Positions 43,262 to 51,845 of a stretch of DNA of 64,000 bases are shown here, piece after piece; position 1 is the first letter of the stretch; every line of letters starts with the position of its first letter. The notes below the pieces were generated by a model. The model saw nothing but the letters and a program-made list of their open reading frames with translations. It made no database searches and was not told the origin of the DNA. Made by a program: the position numbers and the translations under genes. The DNA lies in assembly GCF_015672735.1 (NCBI RefSeq), contig NZ_JADABY010000039.1:1-64000 (forward strand), in the 5' to 3' direction. The stretch is from Citrobacter sp. Res13-Sevr-PEB04-36. GTDB lineage: Bacteria > Pseudomonadota > Gammaproteobacteria > Enterobacterales > Enterobacteriaceae.

Positions 43262-43501
43262 ATGAAACCTCTTCGCCAACAAAATCGCAAGGTTATCAGC
43301 TACGTTCCGCGTGTGGAGCCCGCGCCACCAGAGCATGCGATAAAAATGGATGCGTTTCGTGACGTATGGATACTGCGTGGAAAATATGTCGCTTTTGTCT
43401 TAATGGGAGAGGCGTTTCAACGTTCGCCTGCGTTTACGGTGCCGGAGTCGGCGCAACGCTGGGCCAACCAGATCCGTCAGGAAAACGAACTGAGCGAGTA
43501 A
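43262..43501 (+). CDS. cedA: Cell division activator CedA
   Basis: 79 residues. RNA-polymerase-binding, DNA-binding small protein that in E. coli restores division in overinitiating dnaAcos cells. The conserved core is HAIKMDAFRDVWILRGKYVAFVLMGEAF with SPAFTVPESAQRWANQIRQE. The ATG at 43262 gives MKPLRQQNRKV, aligning with E. coli; a TTG 24 bases upstream in frame is possible but has no better signal. Ends at a bidirectional terminator shared with tcyP. Confidence 0.9.
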   Translation: MKPLRQQNRKVISYVPRVEPAPPEHAIKMDAFRDVWILRGKYVAFVLMGEAFQRSPAFTVPESAQRWANQIRQENELSE

Positions 43502-43509
43502 TGGGATAT

Positions 43510-43547
43510 AAAAAAAACGCCGGAGCGTGATACTCCGGCGTTTTTTT
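43510..43547. terminator. Bidirectional terminator between cedA and tcyP
   Basis: ACGCCGGAG (43517-43525) and CTCCGGCGT (43533-43541) with a seven-base loop, flanked by A7 on the left and T7 on the right, so it terminates transcripts from both sides. Confidence 0.95.
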
Positions 43548-43565
43548 ACGTTTCAGGAAACCGGT

Positions 43566-44957
43566 TTAACGGTGCGCCAGTTCGGCGTTATCGTCACTGT
43601 CCAGAATCGTTTTGTCGGTTTGCTTCAACCACTGGCTGGTGAGCGTACCGGCGGTCATGGAACCGCTCACGTTCAGCGCGGTACGACCCATATCGATCAG
43701 CGGTTCTACGGAAATCAGGAGAGCGACCAACGTAACCGGCAGGCCCATCGCCGGCAGCACGATCAGCGCGGCAAACGTTGCACCGCCACCCACGCCCGCA
43801 ACACCGGCGGAGCTAACGGTCACAATACCGACCAGCGTCGCAATCCACATTGGGTCGAGCGGGTTAATCCCCACGGTTGGTGCAACCATCACCGCCAGCA
43901 TTGCCGGGTACAGGCCCGCACAACCGTTTTGACCAATCGTGGCGCCAAAAGAGGCAGCAAAGCTGGCAATCGACTCAGGCACGCCCAGGCGACGGGTTTG
44001 TGCTTCCACGTTCAGCGGAATAGACGCAGCGCTGGAGCGGCTGGTGAAGGCAAACGTCAGCACCGGCCAAACTTTACGGAAGTATTTCAGCGGGCTCACG
44101 CCGTTAATACCCAGCAGAATACCGTGTACCACGAACATGATGCCCAGACCGAGGTACGAAGCCACCACGAAGCTGCCCAGCTTAATAATGTCCTGCAGAT
44201 TGGAGCCTGCAACCACTTTGGTCATCAGTGCCAGAACACCGTACGGCGTCAGTTGCATCACCAGGCGAACCAGCTTCATTACCCAGCTTTGCAGGGTATC
44301 GATGGCAGTTAATACGCGCTCGCCTTTCGGCGCGTCATCTTTCAACAACTTCAGGGCTGCGACGCCAAGGAAAGCGGCGAAGATAACGACGCTGATAATG
44401 GAGGTTGGGTTAGCGCCAGTGAGATCGGCAAACGGGTTTTTCGGGATAAACGACAGCACCAATTGCGGCACGCTCAGGTCGGCAACTTTACCCACGTAGT
44501 TGGTTTCAATGGCGTTCAGACGGGCGGTTTCAGCGCCACCCTGTACCAGTCCATCTGCCGTCAGGCCGAACAGGTTAGTGACCAGCACCCCGACCAGCGC
44601 GGCGATAAGCGTAGTAAACAGCAGCGTCCCGATGGTCAGGAAGCTAATTTTCCCCAGCTGAGAGGCGTTGTGCAGACGCGCAACGGCGCTGAGGATAGAG
44701 GCAAATACCAGCGGCATGACGATCATTTGCAGCAGTTGGACATAGCCGTTGCCGACAATGTTGAACCACTGTACGGAATCTTTCAGTACCTGGCTGTCGG
44801 AGCCATATATGGTGTGCAGGGCAAGGCCAAATACCACGCCCATGACCAGACCAACCAGTACTTTTTTGGCCAGACTCCACTGTTTGTGACGGGCTTGCGC
44901 CAGCACGAACAGCAGTACAACGAACACGATAATGTTCGCGATTAATGGAAAGTTCAT
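43566..44957 (-). CDS. tcyP: L-cystine/sulfur compound symporter TcyP (YdjN)
   Basis: 463 residues, dicarboxylate/amino acid:cation symporter family, same length as E. coli TcyP. Eight transmembrane helices and two re-entrant loops are expected; the Ser-rich hairpin [19 protein letters not shown] and the [17 protein letters not shown] block are clear. It imports cystine, with diaminopimelate as a minor substrate. The 135-base upstream region is A+T-rich, with no operator that I can name. Confidence 0.96.
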   Translation of the reverse strand: MNFPLIANIIVFVVLLFVLAQARHKQWSLAKKVLVGLVMGVVFGLALHTIYGSDSQVLKDSVQWFNIVGNGYVQLLQMIVMPLVFASILSAVARLHNASQLGKISFLTIGTLLFTTLIAALVGVLVTNLFGLTADGLVQGGAETARLNAIETNYVGKVADLSVPQLVLSFIPKNPFADLTGANPTSIISVVIFAAFLGVAALKLLKDDAPKGERVLTAIDTLQSWVMKLVRLVMQLTPYGVLALMTKVVAGSNLQDIIKLGSFVVASYLGLGIMFVVHGILLGINGVSPLKYFRKVWPVLTFAFTSRSSAASIPLNVEAQTRRLGVPESIASFAASFGATIGQNGCAGLYPAMLAVMVAPTVGINPLDPMWIATLVGIVTVSSAGVAGVGGGATFAALIVLPAMGLPVTLVALLISVEPLIDMGRTALNVSGSMTAGTLTSQWLKQTDKTILDSDDNAELAHR

Positions 44958-45092
44958 CCCCGTTCTCCTGATCTTTTTTTATGTATCACCGAACTACAGT
45001 GATTCTGTTGGCGCAAGATTAGCAGAACTGTGACTTGCCTCTTATATTCAAATGGAATTGTTTATGCCAAAAATGACATTTTGGCCGATTTC

Positions 45093-45680
45093 TTAATCAG
45101 CCTGGTGTTTTATAAAACGATTAAACTGTATTTGTAGCGTATTAATCATCTGCGATGACCAGCGCACCGCACTATTTTCAGGCAAAGTTTGTGGCATCCA
45201 GATAGCCCAGGCAAACAGCGCCATGCATAAAAAACGCTCCAGCTGGTTGCCTTTTTGCGGTACGAGGATCGGCAGGCGAAAGCGCCAGCGGCAGGGCCAC
45301 AGCAGAGGAACGCCGGCCGGAGTCAGCATATCGGCCAGAATATGGCTAAGGTAGCCGAGTACCATCCCCTGTAACGCATCCGCCGGGATTATCCAGGTCT
45401 CGGGTACCTTCAAATAGAATGTCGCCAGCAAGGCAAATACCGCCAGCAGGCTATGTGTAAACCCGCGATGACCAAATGCCCGGGCAATAGGCTTTGAGAC
45501 CCACTTCAGACGCTGCCCCAGCAACGATTTGGGATGATCGATATCGGGCAGCAAGCAGGTCAAAATAGCTGAAGGGACAATATGCCACCAGTCACCCTGC
45601 GCGAGAACGGGCGTCAGTTCGGCATTTTTGGCAAATACCGCACAGGCAATAGAAAAAAGGAGGTGGCCTTCCGCCGTCAT
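45093..45680 (-). CDS. ydjM: SOS-induced DUF457 inner-membrane protein YdjM
   Basis: 195 residues, metal-dependent hydrolase-like membrane protein. Conserved acidic/His motifs are LLPDIDHPKSLLGQRLKW and GHRGFTHSLLAV, with four to five hydrophobic segments and LGYLSHILADMLTPAGVPLLWP. The function is unproven. Starts at ATG 45680; an in-frame start twelve bases upstream is not conserved. A LexA box lies 16 bases upstream. Confidence 0.93.
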   Translation of the reverse strand: MTAEGHLLFSIACAVFAKNAELTPVLAQGDWWHIVPSAILTCLLPDIDHPKSLLGQRLKWVSKPIARAFGHRGFTHSLLAVFALLATFYLKVPETWIIPADALQGMVLGYLSHILADMLTPAGVPLLWPCRWRFRLPILVPQKGNQLERFLCMALFAWAIWMPQTLPENSAVRWSSQMINTLQIQFNRFIKHQAD

Positions 45681-45696
45681 GATTAAACCCAATGAA

Positions 45697-45730
45697 CTGT
45701 CAATTCATACAGTATAGGGGTTTTATACAG
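45697..45730 (-). promoter_or_regulatory. LexA box(es) upstream of ydjM
   Basis: CTGTCAATTCATACAG (45697-45712) is an exact CTGT-N8-ACAG palindrome frame. A further ACAG follows at 45727-45730 after TATAGGGGTTTTAT, giving a second partial site, as in E. coli ydjM which has two LexA boxes. Confidence 0.85.
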
Positions 45731-45775
45731 TAGGCGGAAGAGGTGACGTTGTAACCCTTTGTCACAAATAGGCGA

Positions 45776-46537
45776 TTAACGCGCCAGCCAGCCGCCATCG
45801 ACGGCCAGTGTATAGCCATTAATGTAGTCAGAGGCGCGGCTGGCAAGGAATACCGCCGGGCCTTTCAGATCGTCAGGCGTACCCCAGCGTCCGGCCGGAA
45901 TACGGTCGACAATCTGCTGGTTACGGTCGGCATCGTCGCGCAGTTGCTGTGTATTGTTGGTCGCCATATATCCCGGAGCAATGGCATTGACGTTAATACC
46001 CTGAGCGGCCCATTCATTGGCCAGAAGGCGGGTTATCCCCAGCACGCCGCTTTTTGATGCGGTGTAGGAAGGTACGCGGATACCGCCCTGGAACGAGAGC
46101 ATCGACGCAATATTGATGATTTTTCCGCCCTGACCCTGGGTCAGGAATTGCCTGGCGACAGCTTGTGACAAGAAGAAAACGGATTTGAGATTCAGGTTCA
46201 TCACATCATCCCAGTCTTGCTCACTAAAGTTCAGGGCGTCCTCGCGGCGAATGGTTCCCGCGTTATTGACCAGAATATCGATCCGACCAAAGGAGGAGAC
46301 TGTTTGCGTCACGATCTCGTTCAGCGAGTCCTGCTGGCTGAGGTCGGCCTGAATGGTTAGAAAGCGTCGCCCGAGCGCATGGATTTTCTCAGCGGTTTGT
46401 AAAGGAATTTTACGATTGACGCCGACCACGTCGCAGCCAGCCTCCGCCAGCGCGACCGCCATACCTTGCCCAAGCCCGGTATCACATCCGGTGACGATAG
46501 CCACTTTACCCTCAAGACGAAAAGCATCCAAAATCAT
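45776..46537 (-). CDS. 2-dehydro-3-deoxy-D-gluconate 5-dehydrogenase family SDR (KduD paralogue)
   Basis: 253 residues, very similar to E. coli KduD over its whole length. NAD motif TGCDTGLGQGMA (about 17-28), NNAG, catalytic Ser in IASMLSFQGG and YTASKSG (Tyr-x3-Lys), and the KduD-typical C-terminus NGYTLAVDGGWLAR. KduD interconverts diketogluconate and ketodeoxygluconate in pectin/hexuronate breakdown. The ATG at 46537 follows GAGGTG. It is not accompanied by kduI here and lies between ydjM and hxpB, where E. coli has none. A KdgR-like palindrome is upstream. Probably a second copy with a related role. Confidence 0.85.
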   Translation of the reverse strand: MILDAFRLEGKVAIVTGCDTGLGQGMAVALAEAGCDVVGVNRKIPLQTAEKIHALGRRFLTIQADLSQQDSLNEIVTQTVSSFGRIDILVNNAGTIRREDALNFSEQDWDDVMNLNLKSVFFLSQAVARQFLTQGQGGKIINIASMLSFQGGIRVPSYTASKSGVLGITRLLANEWAAQGINVNAIAPGYMATNNTQQLRDDADRNQQIVDRIPAGRWGTPDDLKGPAVFLASRASDYINGYTLAVDGGWLAR

Positions 46538-46618
46538 ATTCACCTCGGCTATCAAATAGTTTTAACGCGTGCTGTGGGTGAAAGAATAGGAGAGGCTGGC
46601 AGGAAATACAATTAAAAA

Positions 46619-46633
46619 TGAAACAACGTTTCA
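46619..46633. promoter_or_regulatory. KdgR-like operator upstream of the kduD paralogue
   Basis: TGAAACAACGTTTCA, preceded by AAAAA and followed by AAAAAT, is a perfect palindrome of TGAAAC/GTTTCA arms around three bases, the form I know for KdgR operators of hexuronate genes. It lies 82 bases upstream of the ATG at 46537 and overlaps a possible -35 (TTGAAA on the minus strand) whose -10 would be TTGTAT, 17 bases on. Confidence 0.55.
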
Positions 46634-46686
46634 AAAATATGACTAACCTGGCAAAACGGGCAATACAATCATTGCCCATCAGGGAA

Positions 46687-47355
46687 TTATCCGCGCAGAT
46701 GCGCGATGGTGAGGTCGGCCAGTGAGGTGAGTTTAACGTCGGCGAGAACAAAGCGAGCATCGTCCTGATTCTCATGTGCAGGTACAACGATAGAGCGCAT
46801 GCGTGCCGCTTTAGAGGCAATCATACCGTTAACCGAGTCTTCCAGCGCCACGCAGGATAACGGATCTACTCCCAGCCTGGCTGCACAATCAAGGTAGACC
46901 TGAGGGTGCGGTTTGCTGTAAGGCAATTTCTCTGCCGAGGCCAGCGCGTCAAAACTGCCGCGAAGGTCAAACATCGTCAGCACTTTTTCCAGCATATGCA
47001 GCGGCGAGGCCGATGCCAGTCCCACCAGTATGCCTTGCGATTTACACAGCGCCACGGCTTCACGTACGCCTGGCAGCAGCGGTTTTGTCTCTTCAACCAG
47101 GGCGATAGCACGGGTGATAATGCGGTCTGTTACCTCCTGGCGAGAAGGGCCACTCCACGGTTGCTGGGCGAACCACAGATCAACAACCATATCGATACGC
47201 AGCCCCAGCGTATCGGGGAGTTCATGGCGGCGGGTGATATCTACGCCTAAACTTGCGATCACATCCAGTTCAGCCTGATCCCAGAGCGGTTCTGAATCGA
47301 CCAGTAATCCATCCATATCGAAAATTGCAGCAAGAATTTGACGCGGGGTTGACAT
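46687..47355 (-). CDS. hxpB: Hexitol phosphatase B (HAD family)
   Basis: 222 residues, formerly YniC. HAD motif I is FDMDGLLVDSEP (catalytic Asp pair about residues 13-15), motif II LASAS, motif III Lys in SAEKLPYSKPHP, and motif IV ALEDSVNGMIAS. Hydrolyses 2-deoxyglucose-6-phosphate and sugar alcohol phosphates. ATG at 47355 after AAAGGAGAGG; 23 upstream codons in frame are unconserved. Divergent from yniB. Confidence 0.95.
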   Translation of the reverse strand: MSTPRQILAAIFDMDGLLVDSEPLWDQAELDVIASLGVDITRRHELPDTLGLRIDMVVDLWFAQQPWSGPSRQEVTDRIITRAIALVEETKPLLPGVREAVALCKSQGILVGLASASPLHMLEKVLTMFDLRGSFDALASAEKLPYSKPHPQVYLDCAARLGVDPLSCVALEDSVNGMIASKAARMRSIVVPAHENQDDARFVLADVKLTSLADLTIAHLRG

Positions 47356-47525
47356 CACAACCTCTCCTTTGAACATGAAACAGCAGGGATTAAGAGTCTG
47401 GTTGAACCGGCTCTCAGCGTTCATTATGGTTAATCCTCGATTATACCGCCTTTAAAGATCAGGCGAAAATGGTTATCAGCGGGTAAACTTAGGCCAAAAT
47501 GACACGTCTTTATCAAGGGGAACTC

Positions 47526-48062
47526 ATGACGTATCAACAAGCTGGACGCATTGCTGTCTTGAAAAGGCTGGTGGGATGGGTAATTTTCATCCCGGCGCTG
47601 ATTTCAACGCTGGTTTCAGTACTGAAGTTTATGTATGCGCACAGTGAAAAGCAGGAGGGGATTAACGCGGTGATGCTCGACTTTGCCCACGTGATGATTG
47701 ACATGATGCGGGTAAATACACCCTTTCTGAATCTGTTTTGGTATAACTCACCGACACCTGATTTCCAAAGCGGACTGAATCTCGTTTTCTGGCTGATTTT
47801 TATTCTTATTTTTATCGGACTGGCGATGCAGGATTCGGGCGCTCGCATGAGCCGTCAGGCTCGTTTTTTACGTGAAGGCGTTGAAGATCAGCTGATTCTG
47901 GAGCAGGCGAAGGGCAGTGAAGGGCTGTCGCGTGAGCAAATTGAGTCGCGTATTGTCGTGCCGCACCACACGATTTTCCTGCAAATATTCCCGCTCTATA
48001 TTTTGCCTGTGATTGTTATCGTGATTGGCTATTTCTTCTTTTCTCTGCTGGGCTTTTTGTAA
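47526..48062 (+). CDS. yniB: YniB-family inner-membrane protein
   Basis: 178 residues. Hydrophobic segments lie at about 17-38 (LVGWVIFIPALISTLVSVL), 80-100 (LNLVFWLIFILIFIGLAM) and at the C-terminus (LYILPVIVIVIGYFFFSLLGFL). The central domain ARMSRQARFLREGVEDQLILEQ is a conserved charged helix. The function is unknown. ATG at 47526 with AAGGGG upstream, aligning with E. coli YniB. A palindrome follows between it and the convergent yniA. Confidence 0.9.
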   Translation: MTYQQAGRIAVLKRLVGWVIFIPALISTLVSVLKFMYAHSEKQEGINAVMLDFAHVMIDMMRVNTPFLNLFWYNSPTPDFQSGLNLVFWLIFILIFIGLAMQDSGARMSRQARFLREGVEDQLILEQAKGSEGLSREQIESRIVVPHHTIFLQIFPLYILPVIVIVIGYFFFSLLGFL

Positions 48063-48072
48063 GTGCGTCACT

Positions 48073-48103
48073 ATCAGGCCCGCGCGAGAGCTACGGGCCT
48101 GAT
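48073..48103. terminator. Palindrome between convergent yniB and yniA
   Basis: ATCAGGCCCG (48073-48082) and CGGGCCTGAT (48094-48103) form a perfect 10-bp stem with an eleven-base loop in the 68-base gap. No T-run is adjacent; likely a weak bidirectional terminator. Confidence 0.6.
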
Positions 48104-48130
48104 TAGCAAAGAACATCCGCTATATATCCG

Positions 48131-48991
48131 TTAAGCCGCCAGTAACCTGTCCATCGCTTTCTGCGCCACCACCAGATGTTGCCCGCCGAACAGAATCGCC
48201 CGATTCAGCAGCGTATAAAGCTGATAGACAGGCTGCCTGTCGAGAAAATCCAGCGGCAGGGGGGAAACCGACTGATAGCCGTCATAAATTTGCGGCGGCT
48301 GATCGGTATGTAACGGCAGCATTGCCAGGTCGCACTCTCTGTCGCCCCAATAGCAGGCGGGGTCAAAGATGTAGGGACCATGAGGGCCAAGGGCGCAGTT
48401 TCCCGACCACAAATCGCCATGCAGTAGTGAGGGCTGTGGCTGGTGTGATGACAAACGCTGCTGAACGTGGTCGACAATGGCGTCAATATTGCCAAACGCG
48501 ATCCCCTTTTCGGCCGCGAGTTCCAACTGCCAGCCAATGCGCTGCTCCGCAAAAAAGGTTGACCAGCGGCGTTGCCAGGTATTGGGTTGTGGCGTGGTGG
48601 AGAGCGCATTGTCGAAGTCGAGGCCAAACTGTGGCTGATCGCTCCACTCATGAAGATGCGCAAGCTGTTGTCCGAGGATAAAGGCGTTGTGGGCATCAAG
48701 TGGACGGGGAGGGAGAAAATCCATCACCAGAAAGCTGTAGTCTCTGTCTGCACCGACCGCCCAGACTTTTGGGACTGAAACGGTATTGCTGCGGGAAAGC
48801 AGCTCCAGCTGGTCGGCTTCCGCCGTAAAGCCGGTTAACAGCTCCCTTTCATCGCATTTGACGAAAAAATCGCGCCCCGCATAGCGTAAATGCCATGCGG
48901 CGTGGATCTCACCGCCGGGCAGTTCATTACGCAGCTCGATTTCGCCTTCACCGAGTTGCTCGCTTAAAAGACGACTGATAGCCTGCCACAT
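48131..48991 (-). CDS. yniA: Fructosamine kinase family protein YniA
   Basis: 286 residues, aminoglycoside-phosphotransferase-like fold. The catalytic loop is LLHGDLWSGNCAL (about residue 190) and the metal-binding segment FDPACYWGDRECDLA follows. FVKCD near residue 45 holds the ATP-binding Lys. Family members phosphorylate ketosamines for deglycation, but the substrate of YniA is not established. ATG at 48991 aligned with E. coli; five residues upstream are not conserved. Confidence 0.92.
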   Translation of the reverse strand: MWQAISRLLSEQLGEGEIELRNELPGGEIHAAWHLRYAGRDFFVKCDERELLTGFTAEADQLELLSRSNTVSVPKVWAVGADRDYSFLVMDFLPPRPLDAHNAFILGQQLAHLHEWSDQPQFGLDFDNALSTTPQPNTWQRRWSTFFAEQRIGWQLELAAEKGIAFGNIDAIVDHVQQRLSSHQPQPSLLHGDLWSGNCALGPHGPYIFDPACYWGDRECDLAMLPLHTDQPPQIYDGYQSVSPLPLDFLDRQPVYQLYTLLNRAILFGGQHLVVAQKAMDRLLAA

Positions 48992-49228
48992 GATGTCTCT
49001 CCCCATGTTGTCTGCCAGATCATAAGGTTAGCGCAAGAATGCGGTAAAAAAACACGAACTGACGCACACCGTGGATGCATCATCGCTAAAAAGGCACGTA
49101 ATGTTTGTTGCTATTACATACTTCGCCAGGGTACAGCTCTGTTGAGTTTCACATGATCCACTTCTTTGTTATCACGTGATTTTTCAGCATAGACGCATAA
49201 CACGTATGTCGACAGTTTTGTTGGTAAA

Positions 49229-49249
49229 TCCCCCTGATGATAAGGGGGA
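49229..49249 (-). terminator. Hairpin after pfkB
   Basis: TCCCCCT (49229-49235) and AGGGGGA (49243-49249) pair around a seven-base loop, a few bases beyond the pfkB stop. The minus-strand continuation TTTACC is only briefly T-rich. The remainder of the 262-base yniA-pfkB gap, where E. coli carries ydiZ, has no convincing gene. Confidence 0.55.
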
Positions 49250-49253
49250 AGTA

Positions 49254-50183
49254 TTACCGCGAAAGATACGCGTATATTTTTTGCGTATCGCCCTGCGAAC
49301 ATAAACGCGTACCCTGGTTGAGGGTTGCCGCGCTACCTGCCGCGACGCCAAAACGAACAATATCTTCAAATGGTGCGCTCTGTGCCAGTTTAAGCGTCAT
49401 CGCGCCGACCATGCTGTCTCCCGCACCGACGGTACTTTGGCTTTTCACTGGTGGTGGCACGACCTGTACGCAGGTTTCGCTGTCAACGCCCAACGCCCCT
49501 TGCGGTCCTAGCGAGACGACAACACGCTGTGCTTTACCGCTGTGCACAATTTCCTCTGCGGCCTTGCGCACGTCATCTGGCTGCGTGAGTTCGCGGTTAA
49601 CCAATGCGCTGAGTTCTTTGAGGTTGGGTTTAACTAATTCGATATTACCGAGGGCTAATGCAGCCGCTAATGCATCACCTGAGCTATCAACAATGCAGCG
49701 AATGCCCTGCTTTTGTGCCGCAGTAATAAGTTGGGTGAGTTTTTCAAGCTTTACTCCGGGTGGCAGGCTGCCGCTGATTACCAACAGCGCACCGGATTCA
49801 ATTTCCAGCACTTGATCCTGAAGTTGGTAGAACTCGTCATCCGAGAGTGTCGCCCCTGGCATAACAAATCGATACTGCTCGCCACTGGATTCGACGTGGA
49901 CGTGAAGATTTTGCCGGGTCCAGTCTTTGGCCTCAATGGTAGAAACGGGAACATTTTCATCGGCAAGTAATGACACAAGGTGTTCCCCGGTGGCGCCGCC
50001 TGCCGGAAAAATAGCCGTTGCGTTACCGCCAAGATGCGCGATAGCACGCGCCACGTTGATGCCACCACCGCCAGGTTCAAAAACCGGCGAGGTGCAGCGA
50101 AGTTTTCCTTCGGGATAGATTTGCGGGGTGATTGTTGCGCTATCGAGAGAGGGCGCAAGTGTTAACGTATAGATACGTACCAT
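49254..50183 (-). CDS. pfkB: 6-phosphofructokinase isozyme 2
   Basis: 309 residues, the length of E. coli PfkB. Ribokinase-fold signatures are FEPGGGGINVARA (about 37-49) and the catalytic QSTVGAGDSMVGAM (about 250-263). Phosphorylates fructose-6-phosphate, minor isozyme. ATG at 50183 after GGAGGTAAAG. Divergent from ydiY with a 287-base region containing the ydiY promoter and leader. Confidence 0.96.
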   Translation of the reverse strand: MVRIYTLTLAPSLDSATITPQIYPEGKLRCTSPVFEPGGGGINVARAIAHLGGNATAIFPAGGATGEHLVSLLADENVPVSTIEAKDWTRQNLHVHVESSGEQYRFVMPGATLSDDEFYQLQDQVLEIESGALLVISGSLPPGVKLEKLTQLITAAQKQGIRCIVDSSGDALAAALALGNIELVKPNLKELSALVNRELTQPDDVRKAAEEIVHSGKAQRVVVSLGPQGALGVDSETCVQVVPPPVKSQSTVGAGDSMVGAMTLKLAQSAPFEDIVRFGVAAGSAATLNQGTRLCSQGDTQKIYAYLSR

Positions 50184-50349
50184 CTTTACCTCCTGTTAGG
50201 CTGTCCTCAGTCTGGCACTTAATATGACGAAAGTGAAGTAATTAACAACATGATTTATCGCATCTTTATTTAAAATCATCCCGGCAAAGATATATAAATA
50301 AAATTACGGTTTAAGAACGCTCTTATTCAAAAAATGAAATAAGAAATTA

Positions 50350-50378
50350 TTGCTATGTTATTCGAGTCTTTTTATAAT
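50350..50378 (+). promoter_or_regulatory. Sigma-70 promoter of ydiY
   Basis: TTGCTA (50350-50355) and TATAAT (50373-50378) are spaced 17 bases apart. Transcription from about 50385 would make a leader of roughly 85 bases containing the hairpin below. Confidence 0.8.
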
Positions 50379-50414
50379 TTGTTACCTTTCAAGGGGCTTT
50401 TGTCATTGATCCCT

Positions 50415-50474
50415 ATGAAAGTTTCCGAGACCGTAATGGTCTCTTTTTTTGTTGTACGGACTCTTTATAAATGA
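50415..50474 (+). CDS. Short upstream ORF overlapping the ydiY start
   Basis: ATG at 50415 opens 19 codons (MKVSETVMVSFFVVRTLYK) that run through the leader terminator. The stop TGA at 50472-50474 overlaps the ydiY ATG (50471) as ATGA. There is no good ribosome binding site before it, so its translation is uncertain. Confidence 0.25.
   Translation: MKVSETVMVSFFVVRTLYK
50427..50450 (+). terminator. Intrinsic terminator in the ydiY leader (attenuator)
   Basis: GAGACC (50427-50432) and GGTCTC (50438-50443) with a GTAAT loop, followed directly by seven T. It lies between the promoter and the ydiY ATG at 50471, so it should end most transcripts unless read through. Confidence 0.88.
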
Positions 50475-51229
50475 AGCTTTTGAAGACAGTACCCGCAGCA
50501 TTCGTGCTGATGGGGGGCGTGTTTGCGTCAATGCATGCCGCCGCCGATGATTCCGTTTTTACTGTCATGGATGACCCCTCCAGCGCGAAAAAACCTTTTG
50601 AAGGTAACCTGAACGCGGGATACCTCGCCCAGTCAGGCAACACAAAAAGTTCTTCTTTAACTGCAGACACTACCATGACCTGGTACGGTGAAACCACGGC
50701 GTGGTCTCTGTGGGGCAATGCCAGCAATACCTCCTCGAATGATGAACGCTCTTCGGAGAAATATGCCGCAGGTGGCCGTAGTCGTTTCAATATGACCGAC
50801 TATGATTACCTCTTCGGACAGGCCAGTTGGTTAACCGATCGTTACAATGGCTATCATGAGCGTGACGTGCTGACCGCAGGTTATGGTCGTCAGTTCCTCA
50901 ATGGTCCGGTGCACAGTTTCCGTTTCGAATTCGGCCCTGGTGTACGTTATGACGAACACACCGATGGAACAACCGAAACGCAGCCGTTGGGCTATGCATC
51001 TGGTGCTTATGCGTGGCAGATGACAGACACCACCAAGTTCACACAAGGTGTGTCGGTGTTTGGTGCTGACGATACGACGCTTAACTCTGAAACGGCCTTA
51101 AATGTGGCAATTAATGAACACTTTGGCCTGAAGGTGGCTTATAACGTCACCTGGAACTCAGAACCACCGGCAACAGCGCCGGAACACACCGACCGCCGCA
51201 CGACACTTTCACTCGGCTACCGAATGTAG
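50471..51229 (+). CDS. ydiY: DUF481 outer-membrane-type protein YdiY
   Basis: 252 residues. A signal peptide (MKLLKTVPAAFVLMGGVFASMHAAA) precedes a beta-strand-rich domain with alternating aromatic/polar residues and a C-terminal TTLSLGYRM ending in Met, close to the usual aromatic outer-membrane terminus. DUF481 proteins are presumed salt- or acid-linked barrels of unknown role. The ribosome binding site is weak (ACGGA), and an intrinsic terminator lies 21 bases upstream, so expression is probably attenuated. Confidence 0.9.
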   Translation: MKLLKTVPAAFVLMGGVFASMHAAADDSVFTVMDDPSSAKKPFEGNLNAGYLAQSGNTKSSSLTADTTMTWYGETTAWSLWGNASNTSSNDERSSEKYAAGGRSRFNMTDYDYLFGQASWLTDRYNGYHERDVLTAGYGRQFLNGPVHSFRFEFGPGVRYDEHTDGTTETQPLGYASGAYAWQMTDTTKFTQGVSVFGADDTTLNSETALNVAINEHFGLKVAYNVTWNSEPPATAPEHTDRRTTLSLGYRM

Positions 51230-51236
51230 TTATCAA

Positions 51237-51270
51237 CCGGGTCAAATTAATGGCCCGGATTTTATTAATT
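51237..51270 (+). terminator. Probable terminator of ydiY
   Basis: CCGGGTCA (51237-51244) and TGGCCCGG (51251-51258) pair with one G-U, followed by ATTTTATTAATT. Moderate strength. The rest of the 225-base gap to yniD shows no gene. Confidence 0.6.
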
Positions 51271-51454
51271 AAAGTGCCGTGTTTTTATTATTCGATCAGA
51301 ATTTGTTTAGCACTTATCTATCAATTCACGTTCAGATGTATTCTATTTAATTGCTGAATAGACTGACCTGAAAAAGAGGGTGACGTTGTCATAAAGACAA
51401 ACGACAAACAGTCTGCGGACTACGCCAGAAAAGGTAACAGTGACGATTTGGCAA

Positions 51455-51562
51455 TTAGCCCCAGATCATCGCAGCCCAACGTAGCATCAACATTGCCGCA
51501 CAAATGACGAGCAGTACCACAACCATCTTCCAGTGTTTTTTGGCAACGCGATTTTTGGGCAT
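51455..51562 (-). CDS. yniD: Small membrane protein YniD
   Basis: 35 residues: a short basic start (MPKNRVAKKHWK) then one hydrophobic helix (MVVVLLVICAAMLMLRWAAMIWG). It matches the E. coli small protein YniD almost throughout. ATG at 51562 with AGGAAAG upstream. A single-pass inner-membrane protein of unknown function. Too short for most gene finders. Confidence 0.85.
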   Translation of the reverse strand: MPKNRVAKKHWKMVVVLLVICAAMLMLRWAAMIWG

Positions 51563-51703
51563 GATTCTTTCCTGTCCTGCGATGATGATTGCCGCATAGT
51601 GTAACAAAGACGGCAGGGTGCCAGTGAATTGATTTACATCATAGATAGCGCGTTGATTGTTGCTTTGAACGACCCGTAATGCCGTGTACACTGTCAAACG
51701 GTG

Positions 51704-51845
51704 TTATCAAAAAGCGGGTGTAGGTTACGGTGTTGCCAGTAGGGTAATGCGTGACATATTTCGCAGAGTGAAGCGGGAATCAGCCCACACCTTTTTGATA
51801 ATTTTAAATATTGAAACTTTGTATGTGATCTTACGTGTGGGTCAC
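51704..51845 (+). promoter_or_regulatory. thrS translational operator (leader mRNA)
   Basis: TTATCAAAAAG (51704-51714) and CTTTTTGATAA (51791-51801) form an 11-bp stem, like domain 4 of the E. coli thrS operator. Downstream, GTGATC (51825-51830) and GGTCAC (51840-51845) form a stem whose loop contains CGT, the anticodon of a threonine tRNA. ThrRS binds this tRNA-like leader and blocks ribosome loading at 51855-51860. The 304-base yniD-thrS gap otherwise carries only the thrS promoter region. Confidence 0.75.

Noticed and set aside
49114..49302. Minus-strand frame between yniA and pfkB where E. coli has ydiZ
   Set aside because: The predicted product does not resemble YdiZ, overlaps pfkB and has no ribosome binding site. 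The region appears empty.
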